Assembly (NCBI RefSeq): GCF_015477355.1
Contig: NZ_JADLRJ010000008.1
Span: forward strand, 1-64,000
From: Nocardia blacklockiae
GTDB lineage: Bacteria > Actinomycetota > Actinomycetes > Mycobacteriales > Mycobacteriaceae
Length of the DNA stretch: 64,000 nt
Reading direction: 5' to 3'
Positions 7,711 to 16,684 of the stretch are shown piece after piece; position 1 is the stretch's first letter, and each line of letters begins with the position of its first letter. The translations under genes were made by a program, and so were the position numbers. The notes beneath the pieces were generated by a model. The model was not told the origin of the DNA. It ran no database searches and worked only from the letters and a program-made list of their open reading frames with translations.

Positions 7711-9858
7711 TCACGCGGGGTTGGTGGCTGGAGTGCCTCCGGAAGCAGCGGGGCTGGCCCGCGTGCCAGCGTGGGAACGAGAGCTGGAGGGCTTGTTGGC
7801 GTGGGTACGGCGCTCGGTACGTACGGTGGGTGCATTTGGCTGCGCGCGCTGCGCACTGGCAGTCCGGGTGTGCACGATGTGTGCACACGATTGGTTGTCG
7901 ACAGCAGGTTCTATATGGAGGCTGAACCGGTTGTGGAGCCATTCGTGCCAGGCCATACGTTGGCGCTGGTGGCGGTTGATGCGGTCGCGACGGGCCTGCG
8001 GAATGCCGTGTGCACTAGCGACGCTGTCGAGGTGCACTGGCCCACCGGTGATTCGGTTGTGCTGGTGGATCAGCAGTCCGGCGGTAGTGAGAGTCGCCAA
8101 CGCCGAGTATCCCGCGGTGCGGCTCATTCTGGCGGCCGCAAACGCGTCCGCCGGGGTGGCGACGTGGTGGTGGACGACGAGTTCGTAGATTCTGCGACAA
8201 TGCAGACCCAGTACGCTCCATGCCTCATGTACCGGTTCGACCCGCACACGCTGAATATTGGTCGAATCCGGCCGCACCCGCCGCCCTCTGATACGGGGAG
8301 CGACGAGTGCGTACGCGTCGGCCAATACGCCGGCGGCTCGGCGGCTCCGCAAGATTGGTGCCCCTGGCATTTCGCGTAGCTCGCGCAGCACCTCCCATAC
8401 CGTGGTCTCGGCGAGGCATGCCATGAGCGAGAGCGATCTCCCGCCCACTTCCACGAGCGGTGTACCTCGTACGACGGCTCCGGCGATGACTGAGGCGTGG
8501 GCCAGACCCTGCAGGACAGCGAGGATGGTGTGGCGTCGTGGTGAGCGCGGCCATTGCGCGTCCACCCAGACAGTTGCCGCAGCAAGCCAGTCGACTTGTT
8601 TTCGCGCGCGCGATGGTTCCCCCCTCCACCCCCCTGTGTGCCCTACTTGCTTGTGCACGGGCGGTAGGAATTCGGGGGCAGTACATGCGGCCCAATCGCA
8701 AGCCTTGGCCCAGTCGCGGTTAAGCGCGGAGCGGGCCCCGCGCCCGTACCGTTCGTATGCTTGCCAGAACCCGGCCCAGTCGCCCCCAGCGGGGGGCAGT
8801 TGTGCGTGGATATCGGCGAGGCAGAAGCCGCGCAATGCGGCGGCTGCGAGCACCGATTGCCGTGCTGCGGAGTGATCGAGGCGTCCGTTGGGCGTACGCC
8901 AGCGTCCATCTGGTGCACCGATACCGTGCACGGCGTAGCTATGTACTGTGTGCGGAATCGGCGAGCGGAGGCGGACCTGTGCACTCAACCGCGCACGCTC
9001 GCCCTGCCCTTCCCAGAACGGGAGATGTCTACGAGGTGATGTGCACTCGGTGTCCGCTGTGCACGGAGGTGTGCACGTCGTGCACTGGCCGACTGTGCTC
9101 GGGGTGGTGATGGTGCGTGGGCCGGCGCCGCCGAGGAGTTCGATCATCCGAGCGAGGATTCCAGGCGCCGACCGTACGGTGAGCGCATCGACGGCATCGT
9201 CGAGGGTCCCGAGCAGGGCGCGGAATCCGCCTTCGCGGCAGCGGGAACCGGGAGGGGTGATGCATCCAGTCTCGGGATTGAGCATGGGCGTGAGATCCAG
9301 GGAGCCCAGACGGGCCGCGAGCAGTCGCACGATCGGCTCGATCTGGTTGCGGCTCAGCGCTGTGCCGATCGGGAGGGGCACCAAGATGTGGCACCCGCCG
9401 CTGGCGCTGTAATCGACGATTGCGCGACCGCCGCACTGGTAGATCCAGCCCAGGCACCGCCGTACATCCGCCAGGACATTCTCCACGGTGGTGTGGCGTG
9501 CATCGAAGTCCAGTGCCAGCAAGCGCGTTTTTCCTCGCGAATACAACGGCACCGCTGCGGGCAAGTCTGGCAGACGTTTCGAAGAGAGCCGTTGCGCCCG
9601 TTCGCGGTACGCTCCGCGGCTCTGCGCGGTTCCTAGAGCAGGATCCCATAAGCGCATCGATCGTCGCGCTGCGAGGAGACCTGCGAGTGGCCAGACCCGC
9701 CGAGCGCACGTCGCGTCGTACCGGTGATCTATTGCAACGGAGAGTAATTCATCGAAATGGGGGAGCCCTGGGAGCGGTGGGTACGAACCGGCACCACTGA
9801 CGCCGTCCGTTATTGCGGCCGGTGCTAGGCGTGGGCTATCCTCGGAGGTGCTAACCAA
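7711..9858 (-). CDS. AEP-type primase / replication protein of mobile element
   Basis: About 715 residues if translation begins at TTG 9858 (GAAGG seven bases upstream); an upstream ATG at 9969 would read through a strong hairpin and is less likely. Near residue 112 is LLALDFDA, which fits the catalytic Asp-x-Asp of archaeo-eukaryotic primases, and ~30 residues later DYSASGGCHILVPLP fits the conserved Ser/Gly-x-His motif. Cys-rich stretches (QCTTCTPPCTADTEC) suggest a zinc-binding segment. Near the C-terminus lies a winged-helix-like stretch (RMSRTAGYSALATLTTAGLL) and a basic, low-complexity tail. Such proteins initiate replication of actinobacterial plasmids and integrative elements. Relaxase and integrase genes are not visible nearby. 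Confidence 0.6.
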   Translation of the reverse strand: MVSTSEDSPRLAPAAITDGVSGAGSYPPLPGLPHFDELLSVAIDHRYDATCARRVWPLAGLLAARRSMRLWDPALGTAQSRGAYRERAQRLSSKRLPDLPAAVPLYSRGKTRLLALDFDARHTTVENVLADVRRCLGWIYQCGGRAIVDYSASGGCHILVPLPIGTALSRNQIEPIVRLLAARLGSLDLTPMLNPETGCITPPGSRCREGGFRALLGTLDDAVDALTVRSAPGILARMIELLGGAGPRTITTPSTVGQCTTCTPPCTADTECTSPRRHLPFWEGQGERARLSAQVRLRSPIPHTVHSYAVHGIGAPDGRWRTPNGRLDHSAARQSVLAAAALRGFCLADIHAQLPPAGGDWAGFWQAYERYGRGARSALNRDWAKACDWAACTAPEFLPPVHKQVGHTGGWRGEPSRARKQVDWLAAATVWVDAQWPRSPRRHTILAVLQGLAHASVIAGAVVRGTPLVEVGGRSLSLMACLAETTVWEVLRELREMPGAPILRSRRAAGVLADAYALVAPRIRGRRVRPDSTNIQRVRVEPVHEAWSVLGLHCRRIYELVVHHHVATPADAFAAARMSRTAGYSALATLTTAGLLIHQHNRITGGPVHLDSVASAHGIPQARRDRINRHQRQRMAWHEWLHNRFSLHIEPAVDNQSCAHIVHTRTASAQRAQPNAPTVRTERRTHANKPSSSRSHAGTRASPAASGGTPATNPA
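9813..9842 (+). promoter_or_regulatory. Possible plus-strand promoter antisense to primase leader
   Basis: TTGCGG (9813-9818), an 18-bp spacer and TATCCT (9837-9842) form a plausible actinobacterial -35/-10 pair. It would start RNA near 9849, running antisense to the primase 5' region and into the hairpin at 9883-9904. Confidence 0.3.
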
Positions 9859-9912
9859 TTTGCAACCTTCGGGTTGTGACCTGCCCCCAGCGCCAACTGG
9901 GGGCTTTCTCTT
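9849..9912 (+). ncRNA. Candidate antisense (counter-transcribed) RNA over primase start
   Basis: A predicted ~60-nt RNA. It would contain a small hairpin with a classic UUCG tetraloop (9862-9877) and end at an 8-bp all-GC stem (9883-9890 / 9897-9904, loop CGCCAA) followed by TTTCTCTTATT, a textbook intrinsic terminator on the plus strand. No plus-strand gene is present to need this terminator. The RNA would be complementary to the proposed TTG start and GAAGG ribosome site of the primase, as in plasmid copy-number control. The promoter is only a motif guess. Confidence 0.35.
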
Positions 9913-10003
9913 ATTGACTTGTGCTACTCGCTGATGAGTAAGCGCTCTCGCCGGGCCGCAATGGCTCATCGCTGCGCCTGTGCGGCCAGGCGGACGTTGG
10001 AGA

Positions 10004-11392
10004 TTATGCGGTCTGGGAACTAGCCTCCTTCCCGGCATCGTGAGTGCGAAAACCGAGTTCATATGCGCTGCCGATCAGACGCTTGATCGTGTGCCGTGAG
10101 AAGGCTTCATCCATGGCGGCGGACATGTCGGCGGCAATGCTGGCGGCGTTTGCGCCGCCCTGAGCCAGTCGAAGCGCCATGACTACATGCTCTTCGCTGA
10201 GTCGTCTGGTCGCCCCGCTCGCCACCAGCTGAGAGGCAATACTCTCGCAGTGGTCTGGCGGAGCTGCCGACGTATCGCTTGTAGTCTCGGCGATTCGGAG
10301 CGGCACGGTCGGCGGATCGAATAGGTCTCGGTCCGGGTATGTTTCGGTCGATACCGTCGGCGCCAGGTCTGTGAAGGCGTCCCGAAACTTGAATGTGTCT
10401 TGTGAGGGTGGGCCGATTGCTTCGGGGTCGTTCCTGCTGTGCGGACCTGTCAGATCACCGGCACACGGGGAGATTTCGTGACCTCGGCCGGCTTCCAACC
10501 GAGCCATGACTATATCGATCAGTTCGGCGTACCGATTCGACGACCAAGCGTGCAGCCACAAACACACGACGACCATGATCGGCGGCACGCTTGACTGCGT
10601 CGCGCGACCGAGGTCGCCGACTGCGAGATGAGAGCCTGAATTGAGCGCGACCGTGACCAGCAGCAGGCAAGCTTCGATGAGCAGGATTCGGGAACGATCC
10701 ACCCTCTGACCAAGGCGCGAGGCAGTGGTTGCGACCGACATGATCTCGAGGACGACGATGAAGACCGCGAACTCGATGCCGAAACTCAGCACCCACAACG
10801 CCCACCAAGTCAGTCCACTAGGCCCGTTGTGATCGGGGACGAAATTTCGTCCGACGTTGACCCCGGACCAGAGTAAGAGGCCCACGATTACCGCGCCGAT
10901 GCGTAGCGACATCACCATGGACCGGCGATGGATTGAAGCGACCTGGGCATTCGGGTCGGTCGCACGACGGCGCGCCGCCAACGCGTCATCATGCCACCGC
11001 CTCTCCAGCGCTTGCCGGCGTTCGACGCGGTCGTTTACCTTGGCGCGACGGAATTGTGCGGCGACCTGCTTGGCGTGGACCCGTCTCCGAAGTCGGCGCT
11101 CGTCAGCGCGGATCTGCCGTTGGAGGCCGCGCTCCTCCTCGATCTCGGCATCGGTCATCGCCCTGTAGAGCGCAGGATGGTCCTGAAGTGCCACCCGGGC
11201 GTCGGCCATTGCGATCCGCTCGGAAAGTCCACTGTTGCTGCTTTCCCTCAGAACCTGCTCCGAGTCGCGACGCCGCTGAATCCGATGACGGGGTCGAGCA
11301 TCAGCGGCAGGAGCGGCGGGTGCGTCAATCGGACGTGCAGCCTTGTCGGCTTCGACTGTGACCTGCTCGATGGATGAGTGGCCGAACGTCAT
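10004..11392 (-). CDS. Multi-pass membrane protein with C-terminal HTH-like region
   Basis: 462 residues from ATG 11392 (MTFGHSSIEQVTVEADKAAR...). The N-terminal ~160 residues are highly charged and helical (ERGLQRQIRADERRLRRRVH), likely a coiled coil. Hydrophobic segments follow: SLRIGAVIVGLLLWSG, LTWWALWVLSFGIEFAVFIV, ILLIEACLLLVTVALNSG and VPPIMVVVCLWLHAW. The layout resembles the DUF2637/Spd-like membrane proteins of actinobacterial conjugative elements. The C-terminal part has a helix-turn-helix-like stretch (NAASIAADMSAAMDEAFSRH, TIKRLIGSAYELGF). It lies upstream of the primase on the same strand and is probably transcribed with it. Exact role unknown. Confidence 0.5.
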   Translation of the reverse strand: MTFGHSSIEQVTVEADKAARPIDAPAAPAADARPRHRIQRRRDSEQVLRESSNSGLSERIAMADARVALQDHPALYRAMTDAEIEEERGLQRQIRADERRLRRRVHAKQVAAQFRRAKVNDRVERRQALERRWHDDALAARRRATDPNAQVASIHRRSMVMSLRIGAVIVGLLLWSGVNVGRNFVPDHNGPSGLTWWALWVLSFGIEFAVFIVVLEIMSVATTASRLGQRVDRSRILLIEACLLLVTVALNSGSHLAVGDLGRATQSSVPPIMVVVCLWLHAWSSNRYAELIDIVMARLEAGRGHEISPCAGDLTGPHSRNDPEAIGPPSQDTFKFRDAFTDLAPTVSTETYPDRDLFDPPTVPLRIAETTSDTSAAPPDHCESIASQLVASGATRRLSEEHVVMALRLAQGGANAASIAADMSAAMDEAFSRHTIKRLIGSAYELGFRTHDAGKEASSQTA

Positions 11393-11903
11393 CGGGTACC
11401 CCCCGCGAGTACCCATGTCGCGAAGGGCCGACTCTGACGGTATAGACCGTCGGGAGCGAGGTGCCGTTCGACGGCAGGCTGGGAACCCACGCAGGTGTGC
11501 CACCGCCGCGGATCCGGACGGTTGCCGCCAGAACGCTCAGGGACAAGACACGCCGATGCAATCTTGGCGCGACACGCCGCGCGAGCCGATCTGATGGCCT
11601 CTACTTGTGAGCAACTCGTAGGGGAACTGGCGGGAACCGTAGTGCAACTTTCAGTCCAACCTTGAAGCGTGGAATCCCCGGAACACCAGGGAACCCCCAG
11701 GGCATCGCGGGAACTCCCGGGACCATGAAATTCCCAGGCTCCCAATGGATCTCGGACGGTCCAGCAGGTCAGCTTGGACCGTGACGACCCATGGTGTCGT
11801 GTTCGATGCGGTACTGCGTCTGGTCGTCGGTCATACCTTCGACCCTAAGCCCGCGTGCGGGGCGGGTGGGCTGCCACGCCTGAGGGCTATCGCACACCGG
11901 CGG
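11393..11903. other. Gene-poor interval (511 bp), mobile element/core boundary
   Basis: No convincing gene. The part at 11620-11735 carries phased GGAAC repeats (separate entry). This interval separates the last mobile-element-like gene from the conserved chromosomal block, so an attachment site could lie here, but I could not identify one by eye. Confidence 0.4.
11622..11720. repeat. Phased GGAAC repeat array
   Basis: GGAAC (mostly GGGAAC) begins at 11623, 11633, 11680, 11690 and 11710, with GGAAT at 11671. Spacings are 10, 9, 10 and 20 bp within groups, i.e. close to whole helical turns. The last copy runs into the palindromic TCCCGGGA. The array is upstream of the membrane protein/primase operon and could be an operator array or replication iterons. 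Confidence 0.4.
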
Positions 11904-12149
11904 TCAGGAAGAAAACAGCATCTTGCCGAAACCGCGCTTGTGGTGATGGTGGCCGTGGCCGTAGTGCTGGGCGCCCCAGGCGGGACCGGGGCCCGGGGGA
12001 GGGGGCGCGCCGAAGCCGGCGCCGAGGCTGGTCAGATGCTCGAGTTCGCCGTAGTCCAGGAAGATGCCGCGGCAGTTGGTGCACTGTTCGATCTGCACGC
12101 CGTTGCGGTTGTAGGTCTGCATGAAACCGTGACATTTCGGGCACTGCAT
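11904..12149 (-). CDS. zf-TFIIB-type zinc-ribbon protein
   Basis: 81 residues from ATG 12149. It starts MQCPKCHGFMQTYNRNGVQI and continues with EQCTNCRGIFLDYGELEHL: two CxxC knuckles spaced as in the zf-TFIIB family of small bacterial zinc-ribbon proteins. The C-terminal third is a Gly/Pro linker and a His-rich stretch (YGHGHHHHKRGFGK) that may bind metal. The function of this family in bacteria is not established. It lies 50 bp downstream of the phosphotransferase gene on the same strand and may be the last gene of that operon. Confidence 0.75.
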   Translation of the reverse strand: MQCPKCHGFMQTYNRNGVQIEQCTNCRGIFLDYGELEHLTSLGAGFGAPPPPGPGPAWGAQHYGHGHHHHKRGFGKMLFSS

Positions 12150-12199
12150 GCCATTCGCTCCCTAGCTTCGCGGCACGGCGCCACGCCGCGCCATATGCG

Positions 12200-13207
12200 T
12201 CACCCACCATACGTGAGCGTCGTCATGCGCACGCAGGCATCGATCAGCGCGGTGTCCAGATCATCCGGGCGGGCACCGGATTTCGCCACCGCCAGCGCCG
12301 CGGACTGGACCACGAGCGCCCGCGCGGGGACATCCAGCACGGCCCACTCGTCACCCTGCGACGGTACGGCCGGGCCGCCACAGCGCCGGTAGGCGTTCAG
12401 GAAGCGTTGCCAGGCAAGGGGTTCGAGGATTCCCGCGGCGAAGTAGGCGGCGGGTCGCGCCAGATCCCACACCGGATCGCCGACGCCTAGGTCGTCGATA
12501 TCAATGAGCCGCCAACGAGTTTCGCCCGCCGCGCCCGGGGCCTGCCGACCGCCGGGCGCGAGTGCGCGGTCCGGCAGACGGACCACCTGGCCGAGGTGGA
12601 AATCGCCGTGTACCAGTGTCTTCGGGTCGGCGTCGAGAGCGGGCAGGTCGGCGTAGGCCCGCAATACCGCTGCGGCCGCCGGAGATTCGCTGTGGTCGGT
12701 CGCCCGCAGCCGAGCGATCGCCCGCCGTACCCGAGCCGGGCCGCCTGCCGGTGGTATTTGCGGGACACGTTGTGCCTCAGTGTTTTTCAGGTGGCGGCCC
12801 GTACCCGGGCGATGCTGGGCAGGGTTGGTTGCTTCTTCGAGCGGGGTTCGGTGCAGGCGGGCGAGCAGGGTTGCGCAGTGCTCCCACGGGGCGGCGTCGG
12901 GGTCGGCCGGATCGACGGGGACGCCGTAGGGCCATGCGGTGACGGTGCGGCCGTGGACGATTCGCAGCAGGTCGCCGTCGATCGGGAGTGGTGGGGCCAA
13001 GATGTCGTGTAGCCGCGGGGCGGTCGCGAGGCGCAACCGGCTACGCAGGGCCGTCGGGTCGGTGTCGGCGGCGTGCGCCTTGACGACCAGGTCGCCCACG
13101 CGCAGGACGGGGCCGTCGGCCCGGTCGGACAGCACCTCGGGGGTTCCCTCGGCGCCGGCCGCCCGGGCCGCTGCGGCGAGTTCGGCGAACAGGTCGCCCG
13201 GCGACAC
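12200..13207 (-). CDS. Aminoglycoside-phosphotransferase-family kinase
   Basis: 335 residues from GTG 13207. Kinase-like features: VVKAHAAD (probable ATP-binding Lys), the catalytic loop TLVHGDFHLGQVV (H-G-D-x-H) and the metal-binding RLIDIDDLGVGDPVWDLARP (a D-x-D segment standing in for DFG). This is the APH fold, whose members phosphorylate antibiotics, choline, sugars or other small molecules; the substrate cannot be read. It starts only six bases after the glpX stop, so the two form an operon. A resistance role is not implied by this context. Confidence 0.75.
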   Translation of the reverse strand: MSPGDLFAELAAAARAAGAEGTPEVLSDRADGPVLRVGDLVVKAHAADTDPTALRSRLRLATAPRLHDILAPPLPIDGDLLRIVHGRTVTAWPYGVPVDPADPDAAPWEHCATLLARLHRTPLEEATNPAQHRPGTGRHLKNTEAQRVPQIPPAGGPARVRRAIARLRATDHSESPAAAAVLRAYADLPALDADPKTLVHGDFHLGQVVRLPDRALAPGGRQAPGAAGETRWRLIDIDDLGVGDPVWDLARPAAYFAAGILEPLAWQRFLNAYRRCGGPAVPSQGDEWAVLDVPARALVVQSAALAVAKSGARPDDLDTALIDACVRMTTLTYGG

Positions 13208-13213
13208 GGCGGA

Positions 13214-14257
13214 TCAGGGCAGCGGCGGGGCGGCGTGCTCGTCGCCGGTGAAATCGACCGAGGAGTATTCGCGCAGCTTGGTGAGCCGGTGGTAGGCGTC
13301 GATCATGCGCACCGTGCCGGACTTCGAGCGCATCACGATGGACTGCGTGGACGCGCCGCCGCTGAAGTACCGGACGCCGCGTAGCAGGTCGCCGTCGGTG
13401 ACGCCGGTGGCGCAGAAGAAGACGTTCTCGCCCGACACCAGGTCGTCGGTGGACAGGATGCGGTCCAGGTCGTGGCCGGCGTCGAGGGCCTTCTGCCGCT
13501 CCTCGTCGTCCTTCGGGGCCAGCTTGGCCTGCAGCGCGCCGCCCATGCAGCGCATCGCGGCCGCGGCGATGATGCCCTCGGGGGTGCCGCCGACGCCGAT
13601 CAGGACGTCGGTGCCGGAGTCGGGGCGCGCGGTCGCGATGGCGCCGGCCACGTCGCCGTCGGAGATCAGGCGGATGCGGGCGCCTGCGTCGCGCACCTCC
13701 TGGATGTGGCGCTGGTGGCGGGGGCGGTCCAGCACGCACACGGTCAGGTCCGAGACCGAGGAGTTCTTGGCCTTGGCCACCCGGCGCAGGTTCTCCGCGA
13801 TCGAGGCCGAGAGGTCGATCACGTCGGCGGCGTCCGGGCCGACCGCGATCTTCTCCATGTAGAACACCGCCGACGGGTCGAACATCGCGCCCCGCTCGGC
13901 GACCGCCAGCACGGAGATCGCCCCGGGCGAGCCCTTGGACATCAGCGTGGTGCCGTCGATCGGGTCGACCGCGAAGTCGACCTCCGGGCCGGTGCCGTCG
14001 CCGACCGCCTCGCCGTTGTACAGCATGGGCGCCTCGTCCTTCTCGCCCTCGCCGATCACGACGGTGCCGCGCATCGACACCGAGGCCACGAGCTGCCGCA
14101 TCGCGTCCACCGCGGCACCGTCGCCGCCCTCCTTGTCGCCGCGGCCGACCCAGCGTCCCGCGGCCATCGCGCCGGCCTCGGTCACCCGGACCAATTCCAG
14201 CGCGAGGTTGCGGTCCGGGGCCTCGCGGCGGCTGCGTCCGGGCGTAGGTGCCGTCAT
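13214..14257 (-). CDS. glpX: Fructose-1,6-bisphosphatase class II
   Basis: 347 residues. The ATG at 14257 is chosen because GAGGAGG precedes it by eight bases; the frame is open further upstream without coding character. Family motifs: [18 protein letters not shown] and [17 protein letters not shown] (metal- and phosphate-binding), and later [20 protein letters not shown]. It hydrolyses fructose-1,6-bisphosphate to fructose-6-phosphate in gluconeogenesis, in the cytosol, with divalent metal. Like M. tuberculosis Rv1099c, it is divergent from a DUF4245 gene. A kinase gene follows in the same operon. Confidence 0.93.
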   Translation of the reverse strand: MTAPTPGRSRREAPDRNLALELVRVTEAGAMAAGRWVGRGDKEGGDGAAVDAMRQLVASVSMRGTVVIGEGEKDEAPMLYNGEAVGDGTGPEVDFAVDPIDGTTLMSKGSPGAISVLAVAERGAMFDPSAVFYMEKIAVGPDAADVIDLSASIAENLRRVAKAKNSSVSDLTVCVLDRPRHQRHIQEVRDAGARIRLISDGDVAGAIATARPDSGTDVLIGVGGTPEGIIAAAAMRCMGGALQAKLAPKDDEERQKALDAGHDLDRILSTDDLVSGENVFFCATGVTDGDLLRGVRYFSGGASTQSIVMRSKSGTVRMIDAYHRLTKLREYSSVDFTGDEHAAPPLP

Positions 14258-14462
14258 GTGGATTGCCTCCTCGAGTTGTCTACTGCGCGTAAATTGTCGC
14301 AGATCCCTCCCCGCCCCAATCATGTACTGGCGTTCCACTTCCGTAAGGACCCCCAGCCCAATCCCCAATCCCGCCCACCCAACGACCGAAACCCCGGCCT
14401 CCCCACCCTCACCGCCCCCGCCGGAGCGAAGCGGAGGCCAAAGATTCTGCATACTTGACCCC

Positions 14463-15029
14463 GTGTCGTACCAAAAGCCGCGGACCATGCACGACTACCG
14501 GGACCTGTTCTGGTCCCTGATCCCCCTCGTGCTGATCTGCGTCGTGATCGCCGCGATCGCCAGCCAGTGCAGTTTCTCCGCGGACGGCCCGACACCTGGC
14601 AAGATCCCGAATTTCGACGTGCACGCGGCGTTGCGCGATGACGCGCGCACCCTCTCGTTCCCGGTGCGCGAGCCGGCGCTGCCGGAGAACTGGCAGCCGA
14701 ATTCCGGCAGTCGCGACACCGTGTCCGGCAGCGGCGGCGGCACGGTGAGCACCGTGGGATACATCACTCCGCAGGGCACCTACATGCAGCTGTCGCAGTC
14801 CGACGCGACCGCCGACGCGCTGGCCAATCGCGTGCTGGGCACCCGGAGCCGCAGTGGGAGCCAGCAGATCGGCGACCGGGCGTGGACGGTCTATCACGTC
14901 GAGGGCAGCGAGCCGGCCTGGATCACCGACTTCGGCGCGGTCCGCGTGCTGGTCAAGGGCGCGGGAAATCAGGAGGCCTACCGGACGCTGGCGGCCGCGG
15001 TCGGCCAGGCGCCGGCGGTTTCCCGGTAA
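14463..15029 (+). CDS. DUF4245 membrane-anchored protein
   Basis: 188 residues from GTG 14463 (an ATG at 14487 is the alternative). A single N-terminal membrane helix ([20 protein letters not shown]) is followed by an extracytoplasmic domain typical of DUF4245, with [10 protein letters not shown], a central beta region and the ending [11 protein letters not shown]. The family is confined to actinobacteria and has no known biochemical function. The position, head-to-head with glpX, is conserved in mycobacteria (Rv1100). The ~200-bp divergent region presumably carries both promoters. Confidence 0.85.
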   Translation: MSYQKPRTMHDYRDLFWSLIPLVLICVVIAAIASQCSFSADGPTPGKIPNFDVHAALRDDARTLSFPVREPALPENWQPNSGSRDTVSGSGGGTVSTVGYITPQGTYMQLSQSDATADALANRVLGTRSRSGSQQIGDRAWTVYHVEGSEPAWITDFGAVRVLVKGAGNQEAYRTLAAAVGQAPAVSR

Positions 15030-15218
15030 CGGATTTCGCGCCGGATGCGGGTAGCCGGTGGGGCGCGCAGGGAAGCCCGCCGAGCAACTGTTCCGTTGTC
15101 GACCAACCACTTTCGCGACTCGCCGACCGTGTCGGTCCGGGTGCGCCCGGGTCCGGTGCTTTGTCGCACGCCACTGATTCGTAGCGTCGAGAGGGGTACG
15201 CCCGCTAACGTCAGGCAA

Positions 15219-16106
15219 GTGGAACGTGCGGACGTCGGCTGGCTCGAGCGGACAGTGGGTCAGCCTGTCAGCGAAGCGATGCCGGCCCAGTGGGGGCAGC
15301 AGGACCGCACCGACATGGTGACGCTGGCCGACGACACCCGCGTCGTCCTGCAGCGTTACCGGCGCCGGGCGGACGCCGAGCGGCGGGTGCGCATCATGGA
15401 CGCGCTGCGAGAACCGGCGGCGGACAAGGGAATCCCGATCCCGGCGGTCCGCCAGTCCGATCTCGACGCCGACCCGCCGTGGGCGGTGTTCGAGGCGCTA
15501 CCCGGCGTGCCGGTGCCCGACAGTCCCGAGACCGGTCCGAACAGTCCGCGCTTCCCGCTGGTGGCCTGGTCGATGGGCGCCCTGCTCGCCGATTTCTCCG
15601 AATTGCCCGGCGACGACCTGGATCTCGACGATTCCTGGGCGCGCCCGCGCTACCTCTCCGCGCGCGCCGACGCCTGGGCCGAATGCCTGGCCTCGGCGCT
15701 GTCGGCGGAACAGAGCGACACCCTGGAAGGGGTGCTGGCCGACCTGCCCGCGCTGTTCGACGGCCGGCCGACCGTACTGGCGCACGGCGATTTCGCGCCG
15801 GTGAACGTGCTCGTGGAGGGCACCTCGATCACCGGCCTGCTCGACTTCGAATCGGTGCGGCTGGCCGACCCGCTGTACGACGTGGCGTGGTGGGCATGGT
15901 CCGTGAGCTTCTCCGGCCCCGCGGTGTTCACCGCCGCCTGGCCCGCGTTCCTGGACGGCCTGGGCATCAACCCGCGCGAACCCGGCCTGGTGCCGCGCGT
16001 GCGGGCGCTGCAGATGGTGCGCATGCTGGAAATGCTCGCCGAGCACGACCTGCCGCCGGAGCTGTGGCGCACCGTGCACGCGCGCCTGGTGCGGATGCTG
16101 AGCTGA
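15219..16106 (+). CDS. Phosphotransferase (APH-like) family protein
   Basis: 295 residues from GTG 15219 (MERADVGWLERTVGQPVSEA). APH-type features: RVVLQRYRRRADAERR (nucleotide-binding Lys/Arg region), the catalytic TVLAHGDFAPVNVLVEG (H-G-D) and ITGLLDFESVRLADPLYDVA (metal-binding D-F-E). Members phosphorylate diverse small molecules; the substrate is unknown here. The longer open frame upstream is Arg-rich with no coding signal. It converges on the VOC gene, with six bases between their stops. Confidence 0.75.
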   Translation: MERADVGWLERTVGQPVSEAMPAQWGQQDRTDMVTLADDTRVVLQRYRRRADAERRVRIMDALREPAADKGIPIPAVRQSDLDADPPWAVFEALPGVPVPDSPETGPNSPRFPLVAWSMGALLADFSELPGDDLDLDDSWARPRYLSARADAWAECLASALSAEQSDTLEGVLADLPALFDGRPTVLAHGDFAPVNVLVEGTSITGLLDFESVRLADPLYDVAWWAWSVSFSGPAVFTAAWPAFLDGLGINPREPGLVPRVRALQMVRMLEMLAEHDLPPELWRTVHARLVRMLS

Positions 16107-16112
16107 GCGCGC

Positions 16113-16457
16113 TCAGCGATGGCCGACGACGTTGACCACGGTGCCGTCGGGATCGCGGACGAAAAACCTGCGCACGCCCCAGGGTTCGTCGCGCAGCGCG
16201 TAGACGACGTCGGCCCCGGCGGCCACCATCTCGTCGTGCGCGGCGTCGACGTCGGCGACCTCGACGCTGATATCCGGTTGCGGGTCCTCGGCGTTCGCGT
16301 CGAAAAGGATGATCTGCGCCGTCGGGTTCGACGGTGAGGCGAGGGTGACGACCCAGCCGAGGTCCATCACCTCCTCGAAGCCGAGCCGCTCGTAGAAGGC
16401 CCTGGTGCGCGCCATGTCGGTGACGCGCAGATCCGGGACGGCCCGGCGGATGCTCAC
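16113..16457 (-). CDS. VOC-superfamily (glyoxalase-like) protein
   Basis: 114 residues from GTG 16457, whose GTGA overlaps the stop of xseB. One beta-alpha-beta-beta-beta module is visible: [20 protein letters not shown] at the start and [18 protein letters not shown] at the end, the usual VOC terminal pattern with a Glu/Asp metal site position. VOC proteins include glyoxalases, dioxygenases and resistance proteins; the substrate is not readable. Last gene of the lipid-droplet protein-xseA-xseB-VOC operon. Confidence 0.8.
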   Translation of the reverse strand: MSIRRAVPDLRVTDMARTRAFYERLGFEEVMDLGWVVTLASPSNPTAQIILFDANAEDPQPDISVEVADVDAAHDEMVAAGADVVYALRDEPWGVRRFFVRDPDGTVVNVVGHR

Positions 16458-16684
16458 GACCGGCCTTCGGCGTCGCGGCGGGACAGGGCGTCCTCGACCC
16501 GCTTGCGCGCGCCCGCGAGATGCTCCTCGCAGCGGCTCGCCAGCGCCTCGCCGCGCTCCCACAGCGTCAGCGAGTCGTCCAGGTCCATGCCGCCCTGCTC
16601 CAGCATCTTCACGACGTTGACCAGCTCGTCGCGGGCGCGTTCGTAGCCGAACGTCGCGATCTCGTCGAGGTCACTGTCGGTCAT
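16454..16684 (-). CDS. xseB: Exodeoxyribonuclease VII small subunit
   Basis: 76 residues from ATG 16684, matching the family's usual 70-85 residues. The three-helix pattern is clear: [40 protein letters not shown], then a short C-terminal tail. It binds multiple copies of XseA and is needed for the nuclease to process single-stranded DNA ends. The start overlaps the end of xseA by 14 bp and the stop overlaps the VOC start by 4 bp, so translation is coupled. Confidence 0.93.
   Translation of the reverse strand: MTDSDLDEIATFGYERARDELVNVVKMLEQGGMDLDDSLTLWERGEALASRCEEHLAGARKRVEDALSRRDAEGRS

Noticed and set aside
1-11900. Complete integrative conjugative element
   Set aside because: A primase-type replication gene and a Spd-like membrane protein are present, but I see no integrase, relaxase, FtsK-like transfer ATPase or tRNA attachment site, so at most a decayed or partial element is claimed.
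11745-12392. 215-aa plus-strand frame across the zinc-ribbon gene
   Set aside because: It is antisense to the zf-TFIIB and phosphotransferase genes, which have clear motifs.
12200-13207. Aminoglycoside resistance gene
   Set aside because: The APH fold is clear but the operon with glpX and lack of specific resistance-family motifs argue for a housekeeping kinase.
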